Shown one piece after another: positions 1-11,608 of a stretch of 64,000 nucleotides of DNA. This DNA comes from Nymphaea colorata. Its lineage: Eukaryota; Streptophyta; Magnoliopsida; Nymphaeales; Nymphaeaceae. The position numbers and the translations under genes were made by a program. The stretch is from positions 20,662,040 to 20,726,039 of the forward strand of contig NC_045145.1 in NCBI RefSeq assembly GCF_008831285.2, in the 5' to 3' direction. The notes below the pieces were generated by a model. That model was not told where the DNA came from, did not search any database, and was given only the letters and a program-made list of their open reading frames with translations. The stretch's first letter is position 1, and each line of letters starts with the position of its first letter.

Positions 1-2110
1 TCAGTTCAAAAAGGATCTTCTTCTTACAAACCAGAAAGTGCTCCGAGAAAGTATATATTTTAATTGAAGGCCATCGTGTCTTGAATTCGCATCTAAATGG
101 AAATCTAAGTTTCAGCTTGAACTAAAGTGAATAAGTTCCATAATAAATAGTATTGTCAAATAAACATCTGCTTGACCATTGGATAATGAGCCTGTAGTAC
201 TGCATGACACCAACCATCAACATGCTGCTTTCCTTTTCCCTTGGAAGTTAAAATGGAAACTAACATTTCATTCTAGATAATGTTGAACACTGAACATAAA
301 GCAAATGTAACTACTCATTATCTGTTCTGAGATCTCAGAAGGACTTGAAGAGTGCAGTTGCTGTGTTCAGAATAGAGATTGATAAGATTTATTTTCGATT
401 TTAAAACATGAGCAGTAGTAAAGGAATCAAAGGCATATACAAGACAAAACACTAGAAAAAAAGAAACTTAGAACAAGCCAACTAGTATAACTAAATGAAG
501 ACATGCAGATCAGTAATGTCCATTGAGAAAGAGCAGCACTACTGCAACAAAAGAATGATTTATGACAAAACAATAGAAGTGCCTTAGAAGTTAAAATTAA
601 TCTAATTGCAGAATCAGCAGCTAGAGAAGAAGCTACATATGTTCATTTTCTTTTATATCCTTCAAGGACGATGATGCCAGGTGCTATTTCTAAGTTGACG
701 GCAGAATGGTCTACTCAATTTACGTTCCCCAAAGCATCTGGACATGTGTTAGATGGACAGAAGCAGATACCTTGAAGACTTAAGCAGAGTTCACCTAGAA
801 TACTCATAACAGAGAAAAACGGAATTATGAAAACCGGCACTGCATATGTATCCTTTCATAGTGTCCCTGGACAATCAAATGCAGTTCTGGGAGAGGCGCC
901 TGCAGTGTTCCACATTTCTAGAGAATGACTACAAACACAAATCAGCGTTAAAGTCCTTTTTTCCTCGATAGATCCAAACACTAAGCAATCGGTCTTTTTC
1001 ATAAACTTGTAATAGAAGACAAAGAAGGACGAGAAATCTATCGTTCAACAGAAAAACGTGTAAATATTGAGCACATTCAGCAACATATTCAAAATGGCAA
1101 CAGAACACCCAAACAAAATTCAGTGAGAAAAGGTAACAATGGATCTGATATCCCTTTAAATTATTGCATCTAGAAGTTCTTTGAGCATCTGATTAGCAAC
1201 CTAGACTGATACTCAAGTCCTTCACCTTCAGTTTTTCCCAAACAGATTAAGCTAACAAAAGCAAAACGTTCAAATATTAGCAAATTCCAAAAACATTATC
1301 TCGGAGATTCAATCATATTTAACAAGAAGAACCTACTCTCACACTAACCTTTCCCTCGCATACACAACTAGATGAGAATGTTCAGAAAAGAAGATTTGAT
1401 CAAAGAAAGTAAAACCACAAGAAAACCTCAACCAAAAACACTCCCACAAAGGATGAAGCTAAAAAAGGAAAAATGAAAGCTTGAAGATGAAAAGTGACAT
1501 TAAACCTCCTAGAATTCTCTTCATTCGACCCTCACAATGCTTACCATCATTCGATGCAATCAGAAGTAAATAATATTTATGGAACATCACAACACAGTTA
1601 AGAAGAAGAAGTCAAAAGAAAATTCAGGTTCGCCATGAAGATAAAGAAACCAATCCAGGAAATGTACAACAAAAATTTAAAAGCAAACAGAGGAACATTC
1701 AGGATAAAACCACATCCAACCGTGAAAAGCAAAGGGGGAACGGAAGCTTCCGCTTCAAAACCCCCTGGTGAACAAAATTCTGCAAGAAACTAAATCATCA
1801 GAGCCGATTTCTCGGATCTACAGAGCTATACCTTTCCGCAGCTCAATCAGAAAAGTGATTGCAGTGTAGATGAACCAAGGAAGAACATCCATCAGCGAAT
1901 TGCCCAAAGGAGAGAAGACGGAGAAATTTTCTCTGACAAATTAAGAGAAGCAACCTTAGGGATTCAGGACCTCGAACGATCTTCCCCCCTCCAAAAACCC
2001 TAAAATCTTGCTCCGCTTCGAAGACCCCTCACCTTCCCTGCCCACCAACAGCAGAGAGGCAGGGAGGCCTCATATGAGAAACCCCATCTCCTTCCCCTCC
2101 TCTCACTCCG
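1..2110 (-). other. 5' end of an unidentified minus-strand gene (leader and probable introns)
   Basis: On the minus strand a TATA box at 2141-2148 is followed by a purine/pyrimidine-biased leader (about 2110-1900) containing a good splice donor at 2032/2031 and a good acceptor ending at 1933. Below about 1830 the transcript strand is strongly T-rich and has no long open frame, as expected for plant intron sequence (the ALDH7B introns in this window look the same). The body of the gene is either made of short exons I could not resolve or lies beyond the left edge. The product is unknown. Confidence 0.4.
1832..2073 (-). CDS. Possible first coding exons of a small membrane protein (unresolved)
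   Basis: An ATG at 1892 opens a frame of 20 codons whose product has a hydrophobic stretch (LPWFIYTAITFLIEL) and ends at a GTATAG donor just below 1832. Splicing the 100-nt leader intron (1933-2032) places an upstream ATG at 2073 in the same frame with no stop in between, adding 27 residues. Agreement of frame across the intron is modest support for coding. A more upstream ATG (about 2087) starts a 5-codon reading frame. Downstream exons were not identified, and I do not recognise the peptide. It could equally be a 5' leader with chance open frames. Confidence 0.28.
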
Positions 2111-2140
2111 TGCTACAAGTCTGACCCTATTAATCCGCGG

Positions 2141-2148
2141 TATTTATA
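2141..2148 (-). promoter_or_regulatory. TATA box of the left-edge minus-strand gene
   Basis: TATAAATA read on the minus strand, about 30-40 nt before the start of a pyrimidine-rich leader and about 70 nt before the first ATG. Spacing and sequence fit a plant core promoter. Confidence 0.5.
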
Positions 2149-3302
2149 GGTTCGCAGTTTTTCTTTTAGAAAAATGTCCCGAGAGTTCACAAAACGGGCC
2201 TCGTTTGTGAATAAATCTCATGTGTGCCATTCTTGGCGACCCGTTTGTGCGAAGTTACGATTATGACCTCACATTAGAGGAGAAAGATAAAGAGAGAAGA
2301 CCTGTGACCCTTTAAACTGATCCAATTTGTAATTGGATCAGGTAAATTAATACGCACGAAATCGGATCCGATAGCCGTATGATGCAGTCAAAGACCGTGA
2401 TGGTTAAATTTGATCCTCAAGTTTTATTATTTAGTCTTAACGATAGGAACCCACCCAATTTTCTTTTTAAGGAAAAAAAAATTGAAAATATCGAAGGAAA
2501 ATGAACGAGAAAAACACGTTATTTTGAGTTTCTTTCTATGGCTGAATATCATGTTATCTCTCTCAATCATGAAACTGATACGGATCATGAGACTCCAGTG
2601 CAGGTAGAAAAGGAAAGCAACTATGGGTCCATCTACAAGGATATAGTCGAAGGAGAGATGAAGTCATTTTCCACTCTTCCCTTACTCATCTTCTTCTTTT
2701 CGCTCCAAACTGACCATCCGATCTATTAACAGATGATCCGATCCGATCTATTAACAGATGATCCGATCAAACTAACAGGCTAGTGAAAGTGCGTAGATGC
2801 ATGACACTCTAACTGATCGGTATCTGGCTCTCCACCTAGATCCCGAAACAGCTATGGAGCTTTGACAGCTTTGGACTTGAATCAGAGAATGAGATGTGTT
2901 AAGATTCTAACATATGAAGTGAATTCAAGATGATCAATGGCTAAGTTTAAGATCTACACATTTTAGAATTTTAAAATTGCAAAATATCTTATTTAAAACT
3001 ACGAGTGGAGCATTTAACTTCAAATGTGAGGATCTAAAAGATCGCAAATACTATTAGATCTGAAGCTATGAAAGCCTCAAGAGGTGGGCTGAAGAGTCCC
3101 ACTCTCAAATATGGGGGTTTGATGTGACGGAGAGATGTTGATTTGGAAAGAGCTTAACACCAGTAACCGAAAGTTTATCAAACTAATGATCTCAAACATG
3201 ACTTATGCAACCGTCTTAGTATCCACATTCTTTTGGCTTTATGTTCATAAAACCTTTGATTAAGAAGTTGGAAGAGGAAAGGTTGGAAGGGTTAGTTTTA
3301 AA
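2149..3302. other. Intergenic region upstream of the left-edge gene
   Basis: No convincing coding region on either strand; the two open frames of 60-65 codons at 2410-2729 overlap each other and have low-complexity composition. It contains the 25-bp tandem pair described separately and probably the distal promoter of the minus-strand gene. Confidence 0.5.
2716..2765. repeat. Perfect tandem pair of a 25-bp unit
   Basis: Two identical adjacent 25-bp copies (2716-2740 and 2741-2765), each beginning ATCCGATCTATTAACAGATG. A third partial copy starts at 2761 but diverges after ATCCGATC. Confidence 0.9.
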
Positions 3303-3691
3303 CATAGTCACAGAAAAACACATTTTTTTTTGAAAAAAAACGTGATAAGTTAAATGACTGTTTAAAACTTTAAAAACCATGTTTTTTAATCAACATTAAA
3401 AAAAAAACACTTTTTTGACACTTTTTAATGCGTTTTCAAGTTTTTTCACTTTTTTTTTTATTTTTTTAGTTTTTTTAATGCCAAATAGTTTTTTTTCATT
3501 TTCTATTTTTTATTTGTTGCAAATATACTTATCTTATGATGTTTGTGTTATTAGTTTCTCACTCATTTTATTTTTTCATATTTTTATTTTTTAAAAATTT
3601 ATTGTACTTTTTTAGTTTTTTTCAATTTCGCCGTATTATACCTGAGAAAAACTTCGCCATTTGAAACTCCAAGACGTTATTTGTGACTATG
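3303..3691. mobile_element. Non-autonomous hAT-like element, CATAGTCACA family, copy 1
   Basis: Starts CATAGTCACA and ends TGTGACTATG, perfect 10-bp terminal inverted repeats. It is flanked by an 8-bp direct repeat with one mismatch (GTTTTAAA at 3295-3302, ATTTTAAA at 3692-3699), the duplication length typical of hAT elements. The 389-bp interior is A/T-homopolymer-rich and non-coding. Copies at 9510-9739 and 11609-11968 share the right end (ACGTTATTTGTGACTATG or close variants). Confidence 0.7.
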
Positions 3692-3904
3692 ATTTTAAAC
3701 ATAAGGTTATGGAACATCTGAAGGATTTTGTATCATGAGAGATCATCGAACACCCTGATTCTTCATCTCTATCCTCAATTCTATCTTCCAAATGGAGTTT
3801 TAACTTAAGAGGCAGTTTGGGAGGTAGCTGTAAGATAGTTTATTCAGACAAGGAATGGTGGATGCGTCTGCTATCTTTTTTGGCGATACAATGAAATATT
3901 CATC

Positions 3905-4025
3905 TTACTCACACAAGATTTTACAATAGAAGACTGGCCTTGACTACCATATGGGTAGTCATTATTTACTCATACAAAATTTTACAATAGAAGACCGGCC
4001 TGACTACCATATGGGTAGTCATTAT
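3905..4025. repeat. Tandem duplication of a ~60-bp unit containing a palindrome
   Basis: Copy 1 is 3905-3965 and copy 2 is 3966-4025; they differ by a few substitutions and one base in length. Each copy contains the 19-bp inverted repeat GACTACCATATGGGTAGTC. The 81-codon frame over this region (3951-4196) is largely a product of the duplication and is not called as a gene. Confidence 0.85.
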
Positions 4026-4385
4026 TCAAATTCTACTGACACTCCTTATTCAAGCCAAAACTCTAGTAACAAAACTTTGGTAGCAAGGAAGGTCCACTCA
4101 AAGGATTTTGCTCCAAGAGGGTTTGGATCTAGATATAGGTTTGGACCTATTTGCAAACCAAAACTAACAAACAAAATAAAACAAAAGATGGAATAGCTCA
4201 AGACAGTTTAATTGAACAAGTGATGTCTTTACTCAATTTGGTGCTATGAGGGAAGGAGTTTAAGGGAACTGCTGCAAGTACTCTGAAGCTTAGATCTGGG
4301 ATCCGCAGATCCAAATTGGCAATAGTAGGCGGAAACGGCCTGAGCTAAGGACTAGTGCTTTTTGGCTGCCCATTAATACTCGATC

Positions 4386-4728
4386 TAGTGGTGGAGCTAG
4401 AAAATTTTCATGAAGGGGACTAAATTAAAGTTTCTAAATTTTAACGAAGGCCGAAATATCATTTTTTAAAATTTTTATTCGATACTAATGGATTTTTCTA
4501 AAATTATGCACAAAGCACTCGCAACTTTGAATTGAATGGCGCAGATCAGCTACTCTGGCAAGGTAACATTCCGACCTTGAGGCGGCTCTGGGATTCCATA
4601 CGTGACCAGGGGAACCAGCTGGGCTAGTCACTGGTCAGACAAATCGTTCAACTTTTTGATGGATTTTGTATTTAAAAAAAGAGGGGGGCGCCAGGCCCCT
4701 ACGGCCCCCCCTTGGCTCTGCCCTTGGG
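4386..4728. mobile_element. Tip100-like hAT relic
   Basis: The left end reads TAGTGGTGGAGC and the right end GGCTCTGCCCTTG, degenerate forms of the CAGGGGCGGAG inverted repeat known from the plant hAT element Tip100. The body near the left end (ATTAAAGTTTCTAAATTTT, then CGAAATAT) matches copies at 11173 and 12021. No 8-bp target duplication is recognisable. It is non-coding. Confidence 0.6.
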
Positions 4729-5100
4729 TCTCACATCAGATCTAGCATTTTCAGTGTCATACAATCAAATGCACCTTTAGTTTTCCATTTTAATGAGTTA
4801 CCATCTATGACTTGACAAATTTTCTCACAGGATCAATTCAAGTATTTCAAGGAAAAAAGTATTGGCCTAAGGTGCTCCTTCTATCCCTCATGTCCACCTT
4901 CCAACATAGAGTACAAGTTTGGGAAGTGAAGTATTGAAACTTCAAATTTAGTTGTTTTAAGCTGATGCGGCTAAGTATGTGCCCGTTCTAAATGGCCGAA
5001 TCAGGTTAGAAGTAATTGCTTTTTTTCACTAAATCCAAGTCTAAACTCATTGTCAGTATATTATGTTCTTTTACTTCCTAGCTACCAAATGACGATCTTA

Positions 5101-5329
5101 GGGCATTTTGGTAATGTGAATAGTAGCAAACTATTTTATGAATCTGCCTCAATTTTTGGGGTGGACTCATAAAACACTATGTTATAATATTCATCAAAGT
5201 TCCATGAATATGGTCCAAAGATTAGGACATATTCATGAAACAACTTAAAAAGTGACATATGAATTTACCTCAACTTTTGCAATAGATTTATGACATAGTT
5301 ACAAACTATTCTATTTGTCAAACGGATCC
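5101..5329. mobile_element. Tourist-like MITE (PIF/Harbinger type)
   Basis: A 229-bp non-coding element flanked by TTA on both sides (5098-5100 and 5330-5332), with imperfect terminal inverted repeats around TTTGGTAA...TTGTCAAAC. It is internally similar to 8269-8427, 10442-10590 and 48645-48823, which share a TCATGAATCTG / ATTAGAACAAATTTATAAAAC type core. The three-base TTA duplication is diagnostic for PIF/Harbinger-mobilised MITEs. Confidence 0.65.
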
Positions 5330-5332
5330 TTA

Positions 5333-6689
5333 GGATTACCATATTAAAGCCCTTGGAAACTTCAACTTCTTTAAATTGTTTAAGGTCACTATTAATTATG
5401 TAATCTATCATGAGTTATCTGTTGCTCATGAATTACCATTATATTGTAAGAAGACATCGCCTTAATAGTAACTAATTGTAGTTTATATGCCACAAAGGTA
5501 AAAAATACGTTGTCACTCAATGTTCTCCAATGTATTTGATTGAGTAAATAATCGATACAACATATCTATTGAAACATTTTCCTCTATCATTCACCAAATC
5601 ATTGAGTCTCAACTCATTAACGTTGTGTTTGATTCCCCACTATCTATCCATGCTAGTTGAAACCCATAGTTGTATCAAACTGCGGATTTTCAGCACCTAC
5701 CCCCAACGTAGATTTCAAATCCATACTTTAATGTAAAAAACATGGATTTGAAATCAGACGGAGGAAAGTCGGGGATCAGTAATCAAATGCAACCTAAATA
5801 ACCTCCAACACGCAAGCAGCTTCATGCGGCTTTTGAGACCCTAGAGCATGCTCATAGTTACAGGGGTGGGCGAGGTTGCGGCCGAATTTGGTTTGAGGGT
5901 TTTGTCATTTTCTATTGTACCGAATCCGATTACGACTTTCAACTTGACCTACCTTTCATAAACGGATCTGAACTGTTTACATCCGAGCTGTGGTAACCCT
6001 ATAAAAGGGCAAGCGAACCAAAGAAAGCAGCCAATTCTAAAGGCAAACATGATGGAAGCAATTATTGGTTGGAGATATAGTAAGAAACAAAAGACAGTAA
6101 ATGCGTGATAGATTAAAATGGTTTGCATCCAAAAGGATCAGTTATAAAACTAACACTTAAAAACGAACGAAAAAACAGCACCTTGAGGCCCATCTGTACG
6201 AAAAGTGATCGTACTACCGATACAACTTGTCCCAAACTTTTAATAAATTTAAAAGTTTAACTAAATCTATGGACTGCCACTTTTCCCATCACTTGATCAA
6301 ATAGTTTAGAAAGATGCGCTAAATTTAAGTAAGAAGAAACTAGAACACAATAAGTTCGAAGTTTTTATATTTAATTATAACTTTACATAACATGGAATAC
6401 ATGTTCCCACATTTTGATAGAGGGTCATTTGGATAATTTTATAAGGTGAAAAAGAAAATCAAGTTTCATTTTTGCCCTTAGAGGGGAAGGTGCTTTTATT
6501 TAACTATTAAGGGTAGTTTGGTCATTTTTGGTTTATAAGACAATCCTCGTTAAGGGCCATAATATATAACCTGCCCTGAAACTTTTGCCTTTTTTAAGCA
6601 GTTAAATGCGAAATACTGAAACATGAGTTCTTTGTAAAAAGTTTTCATTCGCTTGAATGTTTGCTATAAATGCAAAACTTGGTTGTTTG
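5333..6689. other. Intergenic; possible degraded hAT-like segment near 5860-5995
   Basis: No coding region seen. CAGGGGTGGGCGAGG at about 5860 starts a stretch with CCGAATCCG-type motifs resembling the termini of common non-autonomous plant hAT elements, but no second end or target duplication is visible. Confidence 0.35.
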
Positions 6690-6692
6690 TTA

Positions 6693-7082
6693 GGGGGTGT
6701 TTGATGAAGTCAAATTATGGAATTATGAAATTTAGATTTTCATTATTAATGGAATGACAATTGCTCTATCAAACAAATAATTTTGATTCTAGAATTATAC
6801 GAATCAAAATTCTGAATTGTGATCTTATCTCAGGAGGTGGAATTATGATTCCGGTATTTTGGATTTTTTTTTTTATCACTATTTGGGGGTGCAAGACAGG
6901 AATCATGAATTCTACAATTTTAATTCCTCTTTCATCAAATAAGTAATTTTGAATTCCACAACCAAAATTCCATATTATCAAATAGAAAGGGAAACAATAA
7001 TTGAGGATTCCAGCTTGAGCTGAAATTTTGATTATGATATTCCGGATTCAAAATAAAAAATTCCAACCCATCAAACACCCTC
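6693..7082. mobile_element. Tourist-like MITE, GGGGGTGTTTGATG ends
   Basis: A 390-bp element beginning GGGGGTGTTTGATG and ending CATCAAACACCCTC, flanked by TTA on both sides (6690-6692, 7083-7085). The interior is full of inverted GAATT/AATTC motifs and is non-coding; the 60-70-codon frames inside it are incidental. A shorter relative lies at 21096-21306. Confidence 0.75.
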
Positions 7083-7085
7083 TTA

Positions 7086-8268
7086 TATAGAAAAGCTTAA
7101 GCACAAATAGGCACCACAAAATTAGAGTTCTTTTTTGACGTTTCTTATAAGCTGACATGAGTAGAACAAATAATTTTTTGTTACTTTTTCTTGTAGATTT
7201 AACTTCCGCAAACATGACAACTTTACTTTTTATGTTCATCTCTCCTTCTCTTGAGTAAATATAAGAAAATTATTGCACAGTCATAATCAGCTTCAACTAC
7301 CAAACACAATTAAAATGTTATATTACTAAATTACTTATATAATATATATTGTTTTGATACTTTCATGCAATACAATTATTCAAGTATGTTATATATATTA
7401 ATAACTAAATTGTAATAATATGCTTATTCTGTTATATATATAATAAATTAAAAATAATAATAATAATAAAATATCCTCACCGCACGCCGCATCTAAATTT
7501 TTTGATATGTACCGTTTTTTGCGCCCGCACTGCACCCGCACACCCGCACTATGGTGACATAGCTTGACACCCTTCAACTTATTTCACAAAAGAGTGCGTG
7601 CATTATTTTTTGTATGCTTAAGCGCCGGTTATAAGCATGATTAGCTACCATTGACAGATCGGGAATAAAAATTTATTTTCTTAAAAAATGCGGTTCGATC
7701 TGTACTGAAGAATCGGGTTTCCGAGGAAATTTCTCTTAGAAACGATACCCATTTCAGTAAATTCAGTGTGCAAATTGGTGTACGTCACGGGATCCGTTTT
7801 GGATTTGATTGGCAGAGTCCCAAAACCCTGACTGCGACTGCCAGGACATTCCAAGGGTACCCAAATTCGCAGTCGATTGTCGGCCTTTTTCTTCGTATGC
7901 CCTTCACCCCGAAATGCCTAGAACCCGAAAAGTTGAAGACCCGACCCGCTAAGTCTTCTCCTCCATAAAATACCGTTGATGCTCTAAAATAATCTCTGAT
8001 ATAATAGAAGCTTCCTCAAATATCGTGATATTTTAAGAATATAATCCAAATATAATAATGTCTTGGAATTAAAATATGTTATGACTATGTATGGCACATG
8101 GGTGCAGATGTAGACACGAACTAAAGGAGGACATGAGTGCAAAGCATTTTTAAAATCTTTTGGCACAAATATAAGTATAGACCCAACAAAAAATTTAAGC
8201 TATTCATTTTATCTATGTTAACAAAAATAAGTTATTAAAAAAAGTATAAAATGTAAATTGTTAAGTTG
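7086..8268. other. Intergenic; no gene seen
   Basis: AT-rich with short TA runs (7330-7470). A GC-rich patch at about 7480-7570 repeats CCGCAC/CCCGCAC motifs and is followed by TGACACCC, resembling a decayed hAT-type terminus. The 66-codon frame at 7768-7968 has no recognisable protein features. Confidence 0.4.
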
Positions 8269-8427
8269 TATGTCGTTTGGTAACAACAACAATATGTTAG
8301 TTTTATGCATTTGTCTCAAAGATTAGAACAAATTTATAAAACATTTTAATCATCGTTTCATGAATATGCTTATACTTTTTGAGCCGATATATAAAACAAT
8401 AAAGTGTTGATGTTGTCAAATGCTATC
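8269..8427. mobile_element. Diverged Tourist-like MITE copy
   Basis: Shares GTTTGGTAAC near its left end, TTGTCAAATGC near its right end and the internal TTAGAACAAATTTATAAAAC block with the element at 5101-5329. No clean TTA duplication is preserved, so the boundaries are approximate. Confidence 0.45.
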
Positions 8428-9509
8428 AGGGTATTTGTCTATTTATTTATGCTTGGTGATGTCTTTTTAATAAAAACTAATAAATAAATACTTTAAAGTA
8501 TTTAATGGGCAAATGCATAACATTGAAATATTTATGTTCATCATAACTGCTTTGATCTTAAAGGGTTTATTAGTCATAAGAAATATAGTGTTTGAGGCCA
8601 ATCCAGAGCTTATGTCTAGAGGTGGTCATTGAGTGACAGTGGTCTCGTACTTACACTCCAAAAAGTCGTATCTCAATGGCTAGCAAGGTAGCTCACCTTT
8701 TAAGAGGATTTGTGTTCAGATCATATAGTGTTCAGCGCATTCTTCTTTTAAACTGTAATAAGTTTGGAAACAAGCTCTCTAAACTGTAATATATAATTCT
8801 TCGAAAATGGGAACCGGTTTTTTCTTATCGTGAATTAATATGGTCAACAAATAGAAATCTACCAATTTCTCAAAATAGTTTGCAAATTCTTAGTTTCTCT
8901 TGATTGCCATAGATTCTGAGACATCCAGATACAAGTCTAACTAAGATGTCAGAAGCGTCTCGTATCCAAAAATTTCGTTCCATGATTCTTCGTATGCCTG
9001 TACTCCTCTTGTTAATAAGAAATATTATTTGTTCTTATGACAAAGGAGAACACAAACAAACACGCCGATGCCTGCAACCGTAGTGATACAAAGAAATCAA
9101 AAGATAAAAGAAATAAGGATGATAAAGTGCCGATTCTTGGCCGGAAGATCCGGTTTGCTGTGGTGGCATAAAACTTGAACGATTGCACTTTAGAAAAGAA
9201 AGTGGTTGATTTTTCGTGTCAGTTCATCTCAATTGACTTGGATTCAGAAAGGAAAGGAGACCTAAACCATGAGAGTAATTTATGAACTGTAGTGTCCGTT
9301 CTGAGATTTTAGTTTTTATTTATCGTTTCCTTTACTTTTAGATCCAAATCCACGGATCCACTTTCAGTGTATATAAAGGGGTCTTACGACTTATCCATAA
9401 TGAGTCGTGAATTTAATGAAATCCTATTTGTTCAGTGTGTTTTCGTCTCTCTTTCGCCAATATTTCAGTTTTGTTTTGCTTTCCTTTCGGTTTGCTCAAT
9501 TGATCAATT
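8428..9509. other. Intergenic; no gene seen
   Basis: No recognisable coding region. A patch at about 8635-8720 (ATGGCTAGCAAGGTAGCTCA ... TTTGTGTTCAGATC) has a weak resemblance to tRNA-derived SINE promoter boxes but is too degenerate to call. Confidence 0.4.
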
Positions 9510-9739
9510 TAGTCAAGGAAAACACGTTTTCTTTCGAAAAAAACTTGAAAAAATGCAATAAATTAAATGGCCGTTTAAAACTAAAAAAAAAACGTGTTTT
9601 TGTCGTTTTTTTTTTCACTTTACCTCATTTTTTGTTTTTAAAAATTGAACATACTTTTTCTTTTTTTTTTCAAGCTCGCCGTATTGTACCTGAAAAAAAT
9701 ATTGCCGTTTAAAACTTCGATACGTTATTTGTGACTATG
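9510..9739. mobile_element. hAT-like element, CATAGTCACA family, copy 2 (left end degraded)
   Basis: The right terminus ACGTTATTTGTGACTATG is identical over its last 18 bases to copy 1, and the interior CTCGCCGTATTGTACCTGA also matches. The left end is decayed (TAGTCAAGGAAAACACG), so start and target duplication are uncertain. Confidence 0.55.
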
Positions 9740-9870
9740 AACTTTAGACTTTGACGAATGGATTAGAGCAAAAACCCTAATCACCCCATCTATAAGTTTG
9801 CAAAAAACTTCTCTTTTCATTGTGTGAACTTAGAAAAGCAATTGCATGACTTGTTAATCATCGCTAAGGG

Positions 9871-9926
9871 CAGGGGCGGAGGGGGGGTTTGGCTCGCCCC
9901 TGAAAAAAATTCTGGCTCCGCCCCTG
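9871..9926. mobile_element. 56-bp Tip100-like hAT mini-element with perfect 8-bp target duplication
   Basis: Starts CAGGGGCGGAGG and ends GGCTCCGCCCCTG, near-perfect terminal inverted repeats of the Tip100 type. It is flanked on both sides by GCTAAGGG (9863-9870 and 9927-9934). Only about 30 bp of interior remain, so it is an extreme internal-deletion derivative that still moved, or that shrank after insertion. Confidence 0.85.
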
Positions 9927-9934
9927 GCTAAGGG

Positions 9935-11172
9935 GATTGTCATAATAAACGGGACGATGAAGCAAAGTGGGGGTGTCTTCCAAAAGAACCTAAAACAGCC
10001 TTAGACCTTAAAATGATGAGACAATGAGGGAAGCTTTGCCTTCACTTGAGCGGTGGGACTACCAAAAGTTGCATTGACTTGTTAATTGCCTAGTGCTTTC
10101 ACTAGGATAAGGACACAGTGCCTACTTTACTGTGACGCTCTTGACTGACTTGAACCTGTGAGTCCATTTTTAATTGACTCCACTTAATGAAGTCAATCAA
10201 TAGTTGTGCGTTGATAAGAGTTTACTAATATAGTCCGTAGCACAAACTTATAGCTTTGCAAATCGCAATAGAATTGTTTGTTTGAGTACTTAAATATAAT
10301 CTTTTAGTAATAATAATGATAATTTTGGCACTAATCTTTTAAATCCTAAGTTCTTTACATGTGAAAGGCGTAAGTAAATTATAATAGTAAAATGCTTTTT
10401 TGGGGTTGTGAAATATGGTTTTGGCAAATGAAATGCATTAAGGGGTTGCTTGACAGCAAAGTGTTTCGTGAATCTGTCTCAAAAATTAGAGCAAATATAT
10501 AAAATACTAAAACTAATGTTCTATGAATTCGACCTAACTTTTGGAGAAAATTTATGTGACCAATCTCTATGCGTGCTCATATGACACTATTAAGGATATA
10601 AGGACAGGCAGATGTGAGCAACTGAGGAAACATCCACAAAAAGTACATAATATACATTACGACAATTTTTTCTATTTACACAATGATGCCCTTAAGAATT
10701 TAAAATTTTATAACTAGTGCTTTTTAGTCAGAATTTTTTAGCTCCACCCCCGCACTATACTGATCCCATGCTCTTGTCCACGAATATTCTTTTACCATAC
10801 ATGATCCAAATCGTCAACAAGTGCTCGTTTCATTATGTAAACTGTAGACGATACCATTTTATGGCCCTAAAGTGGGACGTGGTTTCTAAAATGATTAAGT
10901 TCCTAAAGAAAGCTCGGCAAGTAATATGTTTTCATGAATTTACTCTGTAAGGCAAATAGTTAAATATGTATAAGTAATCGTAAATGTTTTTTAGGTAAAA
11001 ACATTTTGAGGTTAATTTTAATGTGAGAAAGTGATTATATATCCTAAAAATCGTCATCTTTACAAGAAATAAGTTTGATAAACGTTTAAAAAGAACTTTT
11101 TGGCAAGAGAAAGTATGGTACCTTCTAAGCCAAGCTCTGTAACTGTGTGTTTGCTTTCTTTGTTCTTGGGCT
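9935..11172. other. Intergenic with a Tourist-like MITE; no gene
   Basis: Apart from the element at 10442-10590, nothing is recognised. The 77-codon frame at 10717-10950 begins inside a TTTTAGCTCCACCCCCGC motif that looks like another decayed hAT end. Confidence 0.4.
10442..10590. mobile_element. Tourist-like MITE copy
   Basis: Flanked by TAA at 10439-10441 and 10591-10593. The interior carries the family core (GTGTTTCGTGAATCTGTCTC, then ATTAGAGCAAATATATAAAA). The right terminus is diverged. Confidence 0.5.
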
Positions 11173-11353
11173 TTGTGGGAGAGCTGGTTTGTGAAGGGGG
11201 CTGAATTAAAGTTTCTAAATTTTGACTAGGGTCGAAATATTATTTTTCAAAATTTTTATATAAAACAAGTAAATTTTTTTAAAATTTACATGTAATTTTT
11301 TTTTTTGAGGTGGGATCAGGGCCCATGCGGGTCTAACCTTGGCTCCTTTCCTG
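11173..11353 (+). mobile_element. Tip100-like hAT relic, forward copy of an inverted pair
   Basis: Contains GAATTAAAGTTTCTAAATTT, CGAAATATTATTTTTCAAAA, AACAAGTAAA and a right part with GGTGGGATCAGGGCCC ending GGCTCCTTTCCTG. The same blocks occur in reverse complement at 12021-12200, so the two copies form an inverted repeat of about 140 bp enclosing about 700 bp. Confidence 0.6.
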
Positions 11354-11608
11354 GATAAAGGTGAACCCTCATCAAAAGCCAAACTTTTATGGTGGAAACT
11401 TAAGTTTAATGGAAAACCTTACATGACCACAATGTCATACAGATTGAATTTCCCGTCCAGTAAGCATAAAAGGTTTGAAGTTATATTAGTCCTTCCACAT
11501 ATATATAATTTGCATTTTTAGTCAGGTAGATCTACAAGAATTGAAGCTTTAGCATTTCAATATCTTGGGTGCACATCTTTTTCTTGGAGCTCTTATATCA
11601 CATGAAGC

